Shown here: piece after piece, positions 23,159 through 29,868 of the stretch
Layout: the number at the start of each line of letters is the position of its first letter
How positions within the stretch are numbered: position 1 is the first letter of the stretch
Source of the DNA: a virus
DNA: 34,686 bases
Direction: 5' to 3' (one strand)
IMG/VR virus record: IMGVR_UViG_3300030109_004051
Coordinates: 1-34,686 of that record
Program-made: the position numbers and the translations under genes
The notes under the pieces: model-generated
What the model was told of the DNA's origin: nothing
Databases searched by the model: none
The model's input: the letters and a program-made list of their open reading frames with translations, nothing else

Positions 23159-23227
23159 ATGATTTATGTGCTTTCTTTTGAGGGTGATCAGGGCAATAAA
23201 TCTATTATACATAACGTCAGAAAATAG
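23159..23227 (+). CDS. Possible 22-residue leader peptide with hairpin-masked SD
   Basis: GAGGAG stands 4 bases before the ATG and is part of a 7-bp hairpin (TTTTCTC/GAGAAAA around GAG). The peptide begins M-I-Y-V-L-S-F-E-G-D and stops inside the first large inverted repeat. The strong SD and its sequestration suggest a regulated leader, but chance is not excluded. Confidence 0.3.
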   Translation: MIYVLSFEGDQGNKSIIHNVRK

Positions 23228-23241
23228 TATTATGTATAATA
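23203..23241. repeat. Inverted repeat 1 (TATTATACATAA / TTATGTATAATA)
   Basis: Perfect 12-bp arms are separated by 15 bases. Each arm contains TATAAT reading outward on one strand, so the pair could also hold divergent -10 boxes. A second copy lies 54 bases to the right. Confidence 0.55.
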
Positions 23242-23256
23242 AAGTTACATTTTCCC

Positions 23257-23294
23257 TATTATACATAATGTCAAAAAAAATGTATTATGTATAA
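23257..23294. repeat. Inverted repeat 2 (TTATACATAA / TTATGTATAA)
   Basis: This is the second copy of the same element. Arms are perfect over 10 bp with a 16-base spacer, and the left arm matches copy 1 over 12 bases. The spacers share GTCA-AAA-rich sequence, indicating a tandem duplication of the whole hairpin. It could be an operator or a partition/replication site. Confidence 0.55.
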
Positions 23295-23563
23295 CAAAAA
23301 ACAGTCTAAAAATCGTATAAAATTTATGAATATTTTGAAAAAAAATAGGTTTTCACGACGAGAGATACCTCAGTGGGTACAATTGCAGTACGATGTGGGG
23401 GCTTACCAGGGGTGATGCCGCTAACGCTGCGTCCATTACCAACTAAACCATCCGAAGATATCGCAAGAGTGCAACCGCTATGACAGTATTATGTACCAAT
23501 TCCTACATTACCATACGTTAATTAATTGCTTTGCATTTTAGGGGGGGGGTATATACTAGAAAC

Positions 23564-23590
23564 AAAAAAGCCCGCAAATGCGGGCTCTTC
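23564..23590 (-). terminator. Rho-independent terminator of the leftward operon
   Basis: GCCCGC (23570-23575) pairs with GCGGGC (23580-23585) around a 4-base loop. On the minus strand the stem is followed by TTTTTTG, a strong intrinsic terminator about 20 bases beyond the last mini gene. On the + strand the tail is only TCTTCT, so rightward termination would be weaker. Confidence 0.85.
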
Positions 23591-23610
23591 TGTTGATTTG
23601 GGTTTCGGGC

Positions 23611-23682
23611 TTACTCTTCTAAAATGTCCCTAATGAATAGAATCATTAAGAATATCAAAGCGATGCCGAACAATATGCTCAT
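23611..23682 (-). CDS. 23-residue membrane mini protein
   Basis: The ORF starts in an ATGA overlap with the preceding mini gene, after a good AGGACAGGG-type ribosome binding site. The product is one hydrophobic helix (L-F-G-I-A-L-I-F-L-M-I-L-F-I) followed by R-D-I-L-E-E. It is the last gene before the terminator. Too short for homology calls; coupling and SD support reality. Confidence 0.5.
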   Translation of the reverse strand: MSILFGIALIFLMILFIRDILEE

Positions 23683-23783
23683 TTATCCCTGTCCTTTGTT
23701 ATTATGGTTGAAATTATAATGAGCGTGATCATCCAAAGCACGTTCACTAAAAAATATGGATTTATAATATAATCTATTATCAT
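23679..23783 (-). CDS. 34-residue membrane mini protein
   Basis: Its ATG follows the TGA of the upstream gene with no gap, and its own TGA overlaps the next ATG. The middle is a hydrophobic helix (L-V-N-V-L-W-M-I-T-L-I-I-I-S-T-I-I), with a charged end T-K-D-R-D-K. Together with the next ORF it could anchor the operon's products at the membrane or act as a small effector. Confidence 0.5.
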   Translation of the reverse strand: MIIDYIINPYFLVNVLWMITLIIISTIITKDRDK

Positions 23784-24068
23784 TCAGACCTCGTCATTTT
23801 GGAGCTTATCAAAGTTAATTCGGTGCACTTGTGGCAATGAATCATAATCCCAGTTGATATCTGCGACAAATTGGATAGCCCTTTTTAACCAAGAGTCAAA
23901 CCCTATTCTTATTTCTTTAACAATAAAATCTACATTAGCAGATTCATAGCAATCATATCGCTTTTCAAGAATTATTTTCCATTCATTTGCCTTATCATAA
24001 CTACTGTAAACGCCATATATCACAACATCGTGTGGCGACCAGTTCGGAATTATCAATACGACATACAT
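23784..24068 (-). CDS. Small hypothetical protein of the amidoligase operon
   Basis: The 94-residue protein starts 3 bases after the glutamine amidotransferase stop. The N-terminal half has a strand-helix pattern (Y-V-V-L-I-I, then G-V-Y-S-S-Y-D-K-A-N-E-W), recalling small phage proteins with a Y-V-V...G-V-Y-S-S-x-E-K-A layout. The C-terminal half is acidic. No catalytic motif seen. Third gene of the leftward operon. Confidence 0.6.
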   Translation of the reverse strand: MYVVLIIPNWSPHDVVIYGVYSSYDKANEWKIILEKRYDCYESANVDFIVKEIRIGFDSWLKRAIQFVADINWDYDSLPQVHRINFDKLQNDEV

Positions 24069-24071
24069 AAA

Positions 24072-24815
24072 TCACACCCCCTTTTCACTTTCATATATTT
24101 GTTTATAATAGCGATCTTCTTTAATACACTCTAAACATATCTCATTATCTATCTCAAAAGGCTCAAATAGTGCTCCACCGCAATCGTAACAGGCTAAAAC
24201 ATCTCTCTCGAATCCAAAGTTGTATGAATCGACCTCATAATCTGATACACTATTAAAATTAAATCTCTCATACACGTTGCAAGATTCAAAACTATCGTTT
24301 GAAAACCAAATGTCATTTTTCCAAATACCCCGATTTTCGTTGATGATTGTCGATTGTCCTTTGTTATCTAAAAAGACAAGTTTTGAGCCTCCAATTCTAT
24401 CCTCCAATAGCAACTGGATACCGCCATCATTAATACAAAGATCTAGCCTATTTATCTTCTTTAGGTAATCTCGATTGAACGCCATTGTATCCGACTCACT
24501 GCCCTTTGTTTCAATGTCAATAATTCCATTATGAATGAATCCAAGTCTATTGGACACTAAAAAGGGATGGCAGTTTTCTTTACTCACTGCCCCGTGTGTT
24601 TTAATCCTGAAGTGGATTAATGTTTCTTTCTGTGTAGTGTCTATGAATCTATAAGCTTTGTAAAAATCGCTGAAGTTCATAAACCCCTTATATATATTTA
24701 ATCGTCCGCTATCGCTAAACATAAACCCCGATCCGTCAGGATTATTTTCAAAGCAAGTTTTTAAAACTTTCTTTTTTAACTGCCGCCCTTTAGGTTTTAG
24801 TATTGCTATGCACAT
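24072..24815 (-). CDS. Class II glutamine amidotransferase with C-terminal zinc ribbon
   Basis: The 247-residue protein begins M-C-I, giving the N-terminal nucleophile C2 of class II (Ntn) glutamine amidotransferases. Matching blocks are N-P-D-G-S-G (25-30), H-F-R-I-K-T-H-G (68-75), N81 with H-P-F, F-I-H-N-G (93-97) and S-D-T (108-110). Residues ~208-231 add a zinc ribbon, C209/C212 and C227/C230, echoing those of the upstream amidoligase. It should hydrolyse glutamine to supply ammonia, or act on a gamma-glutamyl amide bond. It overlaps the amidoligase gene by 26 bases, so the two are coupled. Confidence 0.8.
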   Translation of the reverse strand: MCIAILKPKGRQLKKKVLKTCFENNPDGSGFMFSDSGRLNIYKGFMNFSDFYKAYRFIDTTQKETLIHFRIKTHGAVSKENCHPFLVSNRLGFIHNGIIDIETKGSESDTMAFNRDYLKKINRLDLCINDGGIQLLLEDRIGGSKLVFLDNKGQSTIINENRGIWKNDIWFSNDSFESCNVYERFNFNSVSDYEVDSYNFGFERDVLACYDCGGALFEPFEIDNEICLECIKEDRYYKQIYESEKGV

Positions 24816-26154
24816 TTGTTGGTCTCCCTAGATTTGTTAATTGTTTAAAATCCATCCCTAAATAAAAATCATAATTTTTCATCTGTTTATATAGAGGTGG
24901 TGTTTTCTGATCATGTAGATCAAAATGATAAAACTTCTTAAATAAGAATAAAACCAGATGGTTATACTTTGTCTGGTTACGCATTAAAAAATCATAATAT
25001 GAAAAAACACTATTTGCAGATTGAATTTCTTTCAATGATGTGTTTTTACACCAATTTACCAGACTATGGACAAATTCAATATTCTTTTGGTAGGTTATCC
25101 AGTTTAACGTACCTCTAAAGATTCTAAATTCTATCGTACTCGGCTTTGTGATGTTTATCGCCACATATTTGGGTGATCCAGTTTTAGCCTTTGCAAGTCT
25201 GCAAATGCTTTTAACCTTTTGCTCTGCCTGTTCTGATGTATAAACAAAATCCTTTAAATCCAGTGAACAATACTGATTAATCTGTGACCAGTTCCTATTG
25301 GATACGATCTTTAGAAAATCAGGATTTGAATAAACAAAGTAAACTATTTTAAATATATCCAAATTTGTGAGTGCTTTTTTACTAACGTGTATATGCATAC
25401 CACAGGTATGAACATCGTGAGACAAAAAACCGTTATATTTTGAGATATTTAAAGTGTCTCTAAATATGCTTTTATTGTTTTGGAAATAGTCCCAAGAAAA
25501 AGGGTGTGAGACAATTTCAAATCCATAGTTTAGAGATCCGTCATCCTTACAGTAAAATAATTTTTCATCCTTTGCTATCTTTTCAGATGTTTCTTTTATA
25601 TTCTCATTATGCTCGTGAGAATCAATCTCTAACTCCACGCCAAAATACAACTCTGATTTTTTTTCCACTGGTTGGTATGTTGATACACCTTTTATGACAT
25701 GGTGAAAATTAGGATTCGGCTCATAACTATACGGGTGAATACAGGTCTTTGGCTTGCAATCCGAACAGGTACTATCGCCTGAATTTTCACAGTAATTAAG
25801 GCTATCGATATGATAATTCTCGTGACATACCTCGCAATAACCATAATCACCGGATCCATAACAAGAATTACAGACATTGCCTAAATGCTCAATATATATA
25901 GAATCATTATCAGGGCAATATGTGTCACAAGAATCACACCAAAAAAAACTTCTTTCAATGCAATCATTGCAGACGCTTTCAGAAGTGCTTTCAATGTACT
26001 GTGTGTCGTGTGTATCAAAAGTGCCATTGCACTCGTCGCATTGTACATAATGTTCTGAAAAGCACTCATCACAATAATCATTGCCATCGTGTGATAAGGT
26101 CACATCCTCAGTGCATTCACACGACGAACATTTTACCAGGTCTTGATCACTCAT
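24790..26154 (-). CDS. Amidoligase (COOH-NH2 ligase, Amidoligase_2-like) with four N-terminal zinc ribbons
   Basis: Starting at ATG 26154 (454 residues; GAGG lies 6 bases upstream, so the in-frame GTG 26166 is less likely). Residues 9-133 hold four C-x2-C...C-x2-C zinc modules at C9/12-C28/31, C39/42-C62/65, C73/76-C95/98 and C107/110-C130/133. The catalytic part carries Y-F-G-V-E-L-E (170-176), D-D-G-S-L-N-Y-G-F-E-I-V-S-H-P (204-218), C-G-M-H-I-H-V-S (251-258) and S-T-I-E-F-R-I-F-R-G-T. These are hallmarks of the glutamine-synthetase-fold amidoligases (PF12224). It should form an amide bond using ATP; the substrate is unknown. Confidence 0.8.
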   Translation of the reverse strand: MSDQDLVKCSSCECTEDVTLSHDGNDYCDECFSEHYVQCDECNGTFDTHDTQYIESTSESVCNDCIERSFFWCDSCDTYCPDNDSIYIEHLGNVCNSCYGSGDYGYCEVCHENYHIDSLNYCENSGDSTCSDCKPKTCIHPYSYEPNPNFHHVIKGVSTYQPVEKKSELYFGVELEIDSHEHNENIKETSEKIAKDEKLFYCKDDGSLNYGFEIVSHPFSWDYFQNNKSIFRDTLNISKYNGFLSHDVHTCGMHIHVSKKALTNLDIFKIVYFVYSNPDFLKIVSNRNWSQINQYCSLDLKDFVYTSEQAEQKVKSICRLAKAKTGSPKYVAINITKPSTIEFRIFRGTLNWITYQKNIEFVHSLVNWCKNTSLKEIQSANSVFSYYDFLMRNQTKYNHLVLFLFKKFYHFDLHDQKTPPLYKQMKNYDFYLGMDFKQLTNLGRPTNVHSNTKT

Positions 26155-26200
26155 TTGATTCCTCACTCATTATATATAGCAAATGTAATTTGTACACGCT

Positions 26201-26210
26201 TTGTATACAA
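26201..26210. promoter_or_regulatory. Palindrome TTGTATACAA upstream of the amidoligase
   Basis: A perfect 10-bp palindrome lies ~50 bases upstream of the amidoligase start, with related half-sites TTGTACA (26190-26196) and TTGTAT nearby. TATAAT at 26169-26174 (minus strand) is close to the start. It may be an operator; no protein is tied to it. Confidence 0.35.
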
Positions 26211-26359
26211 TAGATAATGTAAACAACTTGTATCCCTTAAAATGATGCATTAACCAAAAAACTTTAGAGTGTAAACGAGCAAAAGAATCAAAGCGGAAAA
26301 TCGCAAAGTGTAGAACTCTAACCATCATTTGACCAATGACAACCAAAAACAGTCGACAA

Positions 26360-26395
26360 ACCAAGTGCTTTCTAAGCATTTGGTGAGGTTTTTTT
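26360..26395 (+). terminator. Possible + strand terminator-like hairpin
   Basis: ACCAAGTGCTT (26360-26370) pairs with AAGCATTTGGT (26374-26384) over 11 bp with one G-U pair and a 3-base loop. GAGG and seven T follow. The 4-base gap before the T-run weakens it. No + strand gene lies just upstream, so it would end an antisense or small RNA transcript. Confidence 0.35.
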
Positions 26396-26536
26396 GTGTT
26401 TAGTTTATCCTTTGACCATGCCACAAGGACACCCATTTGGGGGTGGGGGTATGTGTCTCTCAAACTGGGCTACTATTTTGGATACATTTTGTAATCACTT
26501 ATATAAGCATTTTATGCATTAAGTTACACCGTCAAT

Positions 26537-26881
26537 ATGGAAGAATTCCCCCTTTTAACAGACGCAGACCAAGAAAGGCTTGAAGATGCTATCACCCTTT
26601 CCACATCATTCAGATTCAAACTCAACATTTTCAACAGCGGTCTTATTCCCCCAGAGAAGCGATGGTTACAATACGCAGCTCACAAAGCATACGACAATCT
26701 CTCCGATAGAGAACTTCAGGTCTTTAAGCTCAGATGTAAAATGATAACATTCCCGCTTATTGGAGAGCAACTTGAGATATCAACATCGTCTGCAAAGACA
26801 TATTGGAGAAGGGCGTTAATGAAGTGTGCGGTGCTTTGGGAGTCATCCAATCCCCTATTGGTAGAAGATGAGGAAGAATAA
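26537..26881 (+). CDS. HTH protein, sigma-region-4/LuxR-like, first gene of the late module
   Basis: The 114-residue acidic protein has a C-terminal HTH: L-S-D-R-E-L-Q-V-F-K-L-R, then I-G-E-Q-L-E-I-S-T-S-S-A-K-T-Y-W-R-R-A-L. This follows the LuxR/sigma70 region 4 pattern. It is joined to the terminase small subunit by a TAATG overlap. It could be a late-gene regulator or a DNA-recognition partner of the terminase. No strong ribosome binding site is seen, so leader-poor translation is possible. Confidence 0.6.
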   Translation: MEEFPLLTDADQERLEDAITLSTSFRFKLNIFNSGLIPPEKRWLQYAAHKAYDNLSDRELQVFKLRCKMITFPLIGEQLEISTSSAKTYWRRALMKCAVLWESSNPLLVEDEEE

Positions 26882-27279
26882 TGCCTAAAAAAATGGGTAG
26901 ACCAAAGATACCAATGAACGCTGAACAAGTAGAGCACTTGGCAGAGTTCGGTTGCACTACTTTAGAAATTGCTAAGTTTTTTAAATGCGATGAATCCACT
27001 GTTAGGAAACGCTATAAGGCAGAAATGGCATCTGGAAGAGAGAAAATGAAGATAAAATTAAGGCAGATACAGTTTAAGCTAGCTGAGAACAATGCAGCTA
27101 TGAGCATTTTTCTTGGAAAGAACTATCTCGCCCAGACAGACCGCCAGTCAATTGACTTAACAGGCAATTTAGAGACCGTACTTAAAGAGTGCGGTTATGA
27201 GGACAGCAGAATAGGTGCAGAAGAGAATCCTGAACAAGCAGAAGTTCTGGAACATAATACAATACAAGCCAACGCATAA
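26881..27279 (+). CDS. terS: Terminase small subunit
   Basis: The 132-residue protein starts M-P-K-K-M-G-R-P-K, followed by an HTH (C-T-T-L-E-I-A-K-F-F-K-C-D-E-S-T-V-R-K-R-Y). A long helix with E-N-N-A-A-M-S-I-F-L-G-K-N-Y-L then follows, a typical terminase small-subunit layout. It recognises phage DNA for packaging. The C-terminus is acidic and overlaps the large-subunit start by 65 bases. Confidence 0.8.
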   Translation: MPKKMGRPKIPMNAEQVEHLAEFGCTTLEIAKFFKCDESTVRKRYKAEMASGREKMKIKLRQIQFKLAENNAAMSIFLGKNYLAQTDRQSIDLTGNLETVLKECGYEDSRIGAEENPEQAEVLEHNTIQANA

Positions 27280-28519
27280 CCAGACCACAGTTCATAATAG
27301 CAGTGCCAGGTTTCGCATAAATATTCAGGGCAGGCGTAGTGGAAAAAGTTTTGCTGCCGCAAGGGAAATAGAACCTTGGATATTAACACCTAAAACAAGA
27401 GGGTGGATAGTTGCACCCAATTATGAGTTATGTGATAAGATAGCTCGTATTGTAAAGGATGACCTACTTCTTAAATTAAAATTACCAGTAGAAGCGAAGA
27501 AAGAGATCAGTGGTCAGATATATTATTTTAAGATGGCTGGTCTGGGCTCAGAGGTATGGATTCGCAGTTGTGATAATGTAGATTCCTTGGTTGGAGAAGG
27601 TCTTGACTGGATGATCATTGACGAAGCTGCGAAGATAAAGAAGATAGTCTGGGAACAGTATTTAAGACCAACTCTTTCAGACAGGAAGGGGTGGGCACTG
27701 ATGACCACAACCCCTGAAGGGCATAATTGGATGTATGATTGCTATACGAGGGGGCAATCAAAGGATTTTCCAGATTGGGAATCTTGGCAACATCCCTCAT
27801 GGGAATCACCTTACTTTAAAGAGGATATAGATGATATCAAAAAAACGCTTACAAAAGAGACCTGGGAACAAGAATACGGAGCATCGTTCGTCTCGTTCAC
27901 AGGGCGTGTATATCCGTTCTCACGGTACACGAATGTTGTTAAAGGATTGCGATACAACCCCGATCTACCAACCTACTGCTCGATCGACTTCGGTTTCAGG
28001 ATGCCCGCAGTTGGATGGTATCAGGTGGAAGAAAGGGAATCTGATACTCGAATTTATCAAATAGACGAGATATGTTTTGAGGAAAATATAAAAACAGATG
28101 AACTCGCAAGGTTGATATTGCAGAAAGGCTATCCTGTTCAGGCATATTTTGGAGATCCTGCGGGTGGCGGTGTCCAATCTCAAAGTGGCATGGGCGATAT
28201 AGAACAATTCCGAAGAAAAGGAATAAGGGTGAGATACAAAACCGATAAAGTTTCACGCAACATTGCAAATGGAGTGTCTCATGTTCGTTCATTTATAGAG
28301 GATGCCAATGGAGATAGTCATTTTTATGTTAGCGATAAATGTAAGGGTTCTATCGAATGTTATGAGAACTATAGATATCCAGAGCATAGGGTTGACCAGA
28401 GGTTAAAAGAAGAGCCTTTAAAAGATGGTAGAGTAGACCATATGAATGATGCCTTTAGGTACTTTATCGTAAACCAATTCCCTATTAGAAGAAGAACCGC
28501 TGGAGTTATAGATTGGTAA
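27215..28519 (+). CDS. terL: Terminase large subunit (ATPase/nuclease)
   Basis: The 434-residue protein begins at GTG 27215; no later ATG precedes the ATPase. It has G-R-R-S-G-K-S (Walker A, 39-45), W-M-I-I-D-E-A (Walker B, ~132-138) and T-T-T-P-E-G (motif III). Nuclease acidic residues lie in S-I-D-F-G-F, F-G-D-P-A-G-G and D-H-M-N-D-A-F-R-Y. It powers DNA packaging and cuts the concatemer. It is somewhat short for the family but complete. Its end overlaps the portal start by 7 bases. Confidence 0.92.
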   Translation: MQKRILNKQKFWNIIQYKPTHNQTTVHNSSARFRINIQGRRSGKSFAAAREIEPWILTPKTRGWIVAPNYELCDKIARIVKDDLLLKLKLPVEAKKEISGQIYYFKMAGLGSEVWIRSCDNVDSLVGEGLDWMIIDEAAKIKKIVWEQYLRPTLSDRKGWALMTTTPEGHNWMYDCYTRGQSKDFPDWESWQHPSWESPYFKEDIDDIKKTLTKETWEQEYGASFVSFTGRVYPFSRYTNVVKGLRYNPDLPTYCSIDFGFRMPAVGWYQVEERESDTRIYQIDEICFEENIKTDELARLILQKGYPVQAYFGDPAGGGVQSQSGMGDIEQFRRKGIRVRYKTDKVSRNIANGVSHVRSFIEDANGDSHFYVSDKCKGSIECYENYRYPEHRVDQRLKEEPLKDGRVDHMNDAFRYFIVNQFPIRRRTAGVIDW

Positions 28520-29865
28520 CTATTCCTGACTTAGCACAGTCTACTGTAAATAAAGCATTAAAAGATACTCTTAAATATATTGAGGATTCACGCACTCGTG
28601 AACGTGACTACCTCATGGATTGGTATGAGGGGGCAAACGTTGATCAGTATGTATCGGAGTATTTCAGACCAGAGACGTTAGCTCAAGTTCCTGTCTTGAA
28701 TCAGAACATTACTCGCAGAGTATGTGCCGTGAGGTCAATGACCTATAAGCGACCGCCTAGAATGCGAGTTTCTGAATCTTACCTTGACCTTATTGACATA
28801 GAAAGCCTTAATGCTAATCGAAGATTGTTAGAGAGGTTGACATTTTTACTGGGAACAATGGCATTACGTTCAAGATGGAATGAGTTGACAGGAAAGGTAG
28901 AATACGAGACGGTCAGCCACTACACTCCATTGTTTTTAGCGGGAGACAGTAGAGATAAGCCTATTGGTATTTGTTACCCTATTGAATATCAAGGAAATGC
29001 AAGAATTGATACCCCTATCCACGCTGTGTGGACAGAAAGTAGACCTGGGTATCAGGGAGAGCACTATCTCATAGATGAGCATGGACAAAAAATATCAGTA
29101 AATGAACAAGATATTAATCCCTATGGAGTTTTGCCAGTGACCTTTTGCAATAGATACCAACCGATAAGAGATTATCATTCGGTGGCAAATGCGATGGATG
29201 TTGCTCAAGTTGATCTGGCGGTGAATGTAGCACAGATAGAATTACAATTAGCGATACGCTATTCTGCACTTGGTATCAAATACATTACAGGCGTAGATGA
29301 TGCAAGCCGAATAACCATAGGTACAGACCAGGTGCTTTACTTGCCTGAAGGTTCAGATTTTGGAGTAACCAATAGTGGCGGTAGTTTACAAGAGATAGTT
29401 GATAGTACAAGATTTTTAGTTGAGTCAACTTTGAACAATAACCACATTCGTGCAAAGTACGCCAGAGATGATGCGGGCAATGCACCATCTGCATCCAGTC
29501 TTTCAATTCTTGAAATGGAAGCAAGGGATATTACCACAGGAGAAAAAGAAGATACTTGGAGACCTTGGGAGAAGAGAAGGTATAATATAGACAGGGCAAT
29601 ACTTGAAGTTGAGACAGGAAGAAAACTACCAGATGAATATTCTGTTGATTTCCTAGAGCCTAACTACGCACTTACTCCTGACACAGAAATTGCTCTTTGG
29701 ACATGGAGATTTGACCAGGGGCTTGCTACAAAACAGGATTACTTTGACTATATGAACCCTGATGCATCTCCAGAGCAGAGAGCAGAGTTTGAGCAACAGC
29801 AACAAGAAGTAGATTCTCAGGAAGTAGCACCTCAAAATCGTTTATTGGCTCGTCTGGAGAGTTAA
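28513..29865 (+). CDS. Portal protein
   Basis: The 450-residue protein starts with TTG inside the terminase end. The N-terminal region resembles phage portals (D-W-Y-E-G, V-L-N-Q-N-I-T-R-R-V-C-A-V-R-S-M-T-Y). Further features are a helical stem region near residues 240-330 (S-A-S-S-L-S-I-L-E-M-E-A) and a Gln/Glu-rich C-terminus. Position between TerL and a Mu F-like protein fixes the call. It forms the dodecameric DNA channel at the capsid vertex. Confidence 0.8.
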   Translation: MVTIPDLAQSTVNKALKDTLKYIEDSRTRERDYLMDWYEGANVDQYVSEYFRPETLAQVPVLNQNITRRVCAVRSMTYKRPPRMRVSESYLDLIDIESLNANRRLLERLTFLLGTMALRSRWNELTGKVEYETVSHYTPLFLAGDSRDKPIGICYPIEYQGNARIDTPIHAVWTESRPGYQGEHYLIDEHGQKISVNEQDINPYGVLPVTFCNRYQPIRDYHSVANAMDVAQVDLAVNVAQIELQLAIRYSALGIKYITGVDDASRITIGTDQVLYLPEGSDFGVTNSGGSLQEIVDSTRFLVESTLNNNHIRAKYARDDAGNAPSASSLSILEMEARDITTGEKEDTWRPWEKRRYNIDRAILEVETGRKLPDEYSVDFLEPNYALTPDTEIALWTWRFDQGLATKQDYFDYMNPDASPEQRAEFEQQQQEVDSQEVAPQNRLLARLES

Positions 29866-29868
29866 TAA

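Larger units (their letters stand above)
22988..23610. other. Repeat-rich, mostly non-coding stretch
   Basis: About 620 bases without a normal gene. It contains the second direct repeat, a 22-bp palindrome, a tiny ORF whose SD lies in a hairpin, two long TATA-rich inverted repeats, a GC-richer island near 23350-23480, a run of nine G (23541-23549) and a terminator for the leftward operon. It separates rightward replication genes from the leftward accessory operon. An origin, a regulatory hub or an insertion site are all possible. Confidence 0.6.
26155..26536. other. Intergenic region between divergent accessory operon and packaging genes
   Basis: About 380 bases that should hold promoters for both directions. 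It contains a perfect palindrome TTGTATACAA, a hairpin with a T-run, and a G-rich patch. An opposite-strand reading frame (26170-26463) and a 34-codon frame (26418-26522) lack ribosome binding sites and are not called. Confidence 0.5.

Noticed and set aside
23203-23294. CRISPR array
   Set aside because: Only two copies, each itself a large inverted repeat, with no regular spacers and no cas genes.
23360-23460. tRNA-like sequence (D-arm-like GGTTTAGTTGGTAA on the minus strand)
   Set aside because: No T-loop consensus, no proper anticodon loop and no matching acceptor stem could be drawn.
26170-26463. 97-codon minus-strand frame directly upstream of the amidoligase
   Set aside because: It starts with TTG, has no ribosome binding site, and its composition (many Phe, His, Met) is like translated AT-rich spacer. 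Not excluded, but unsupported.
26418-26522. 34-codon + strand frame beginning M-P-Q-G-H-P-F-G-G-G-G
   Set aside because: No ribosome binding site and no similarity that I recognise.
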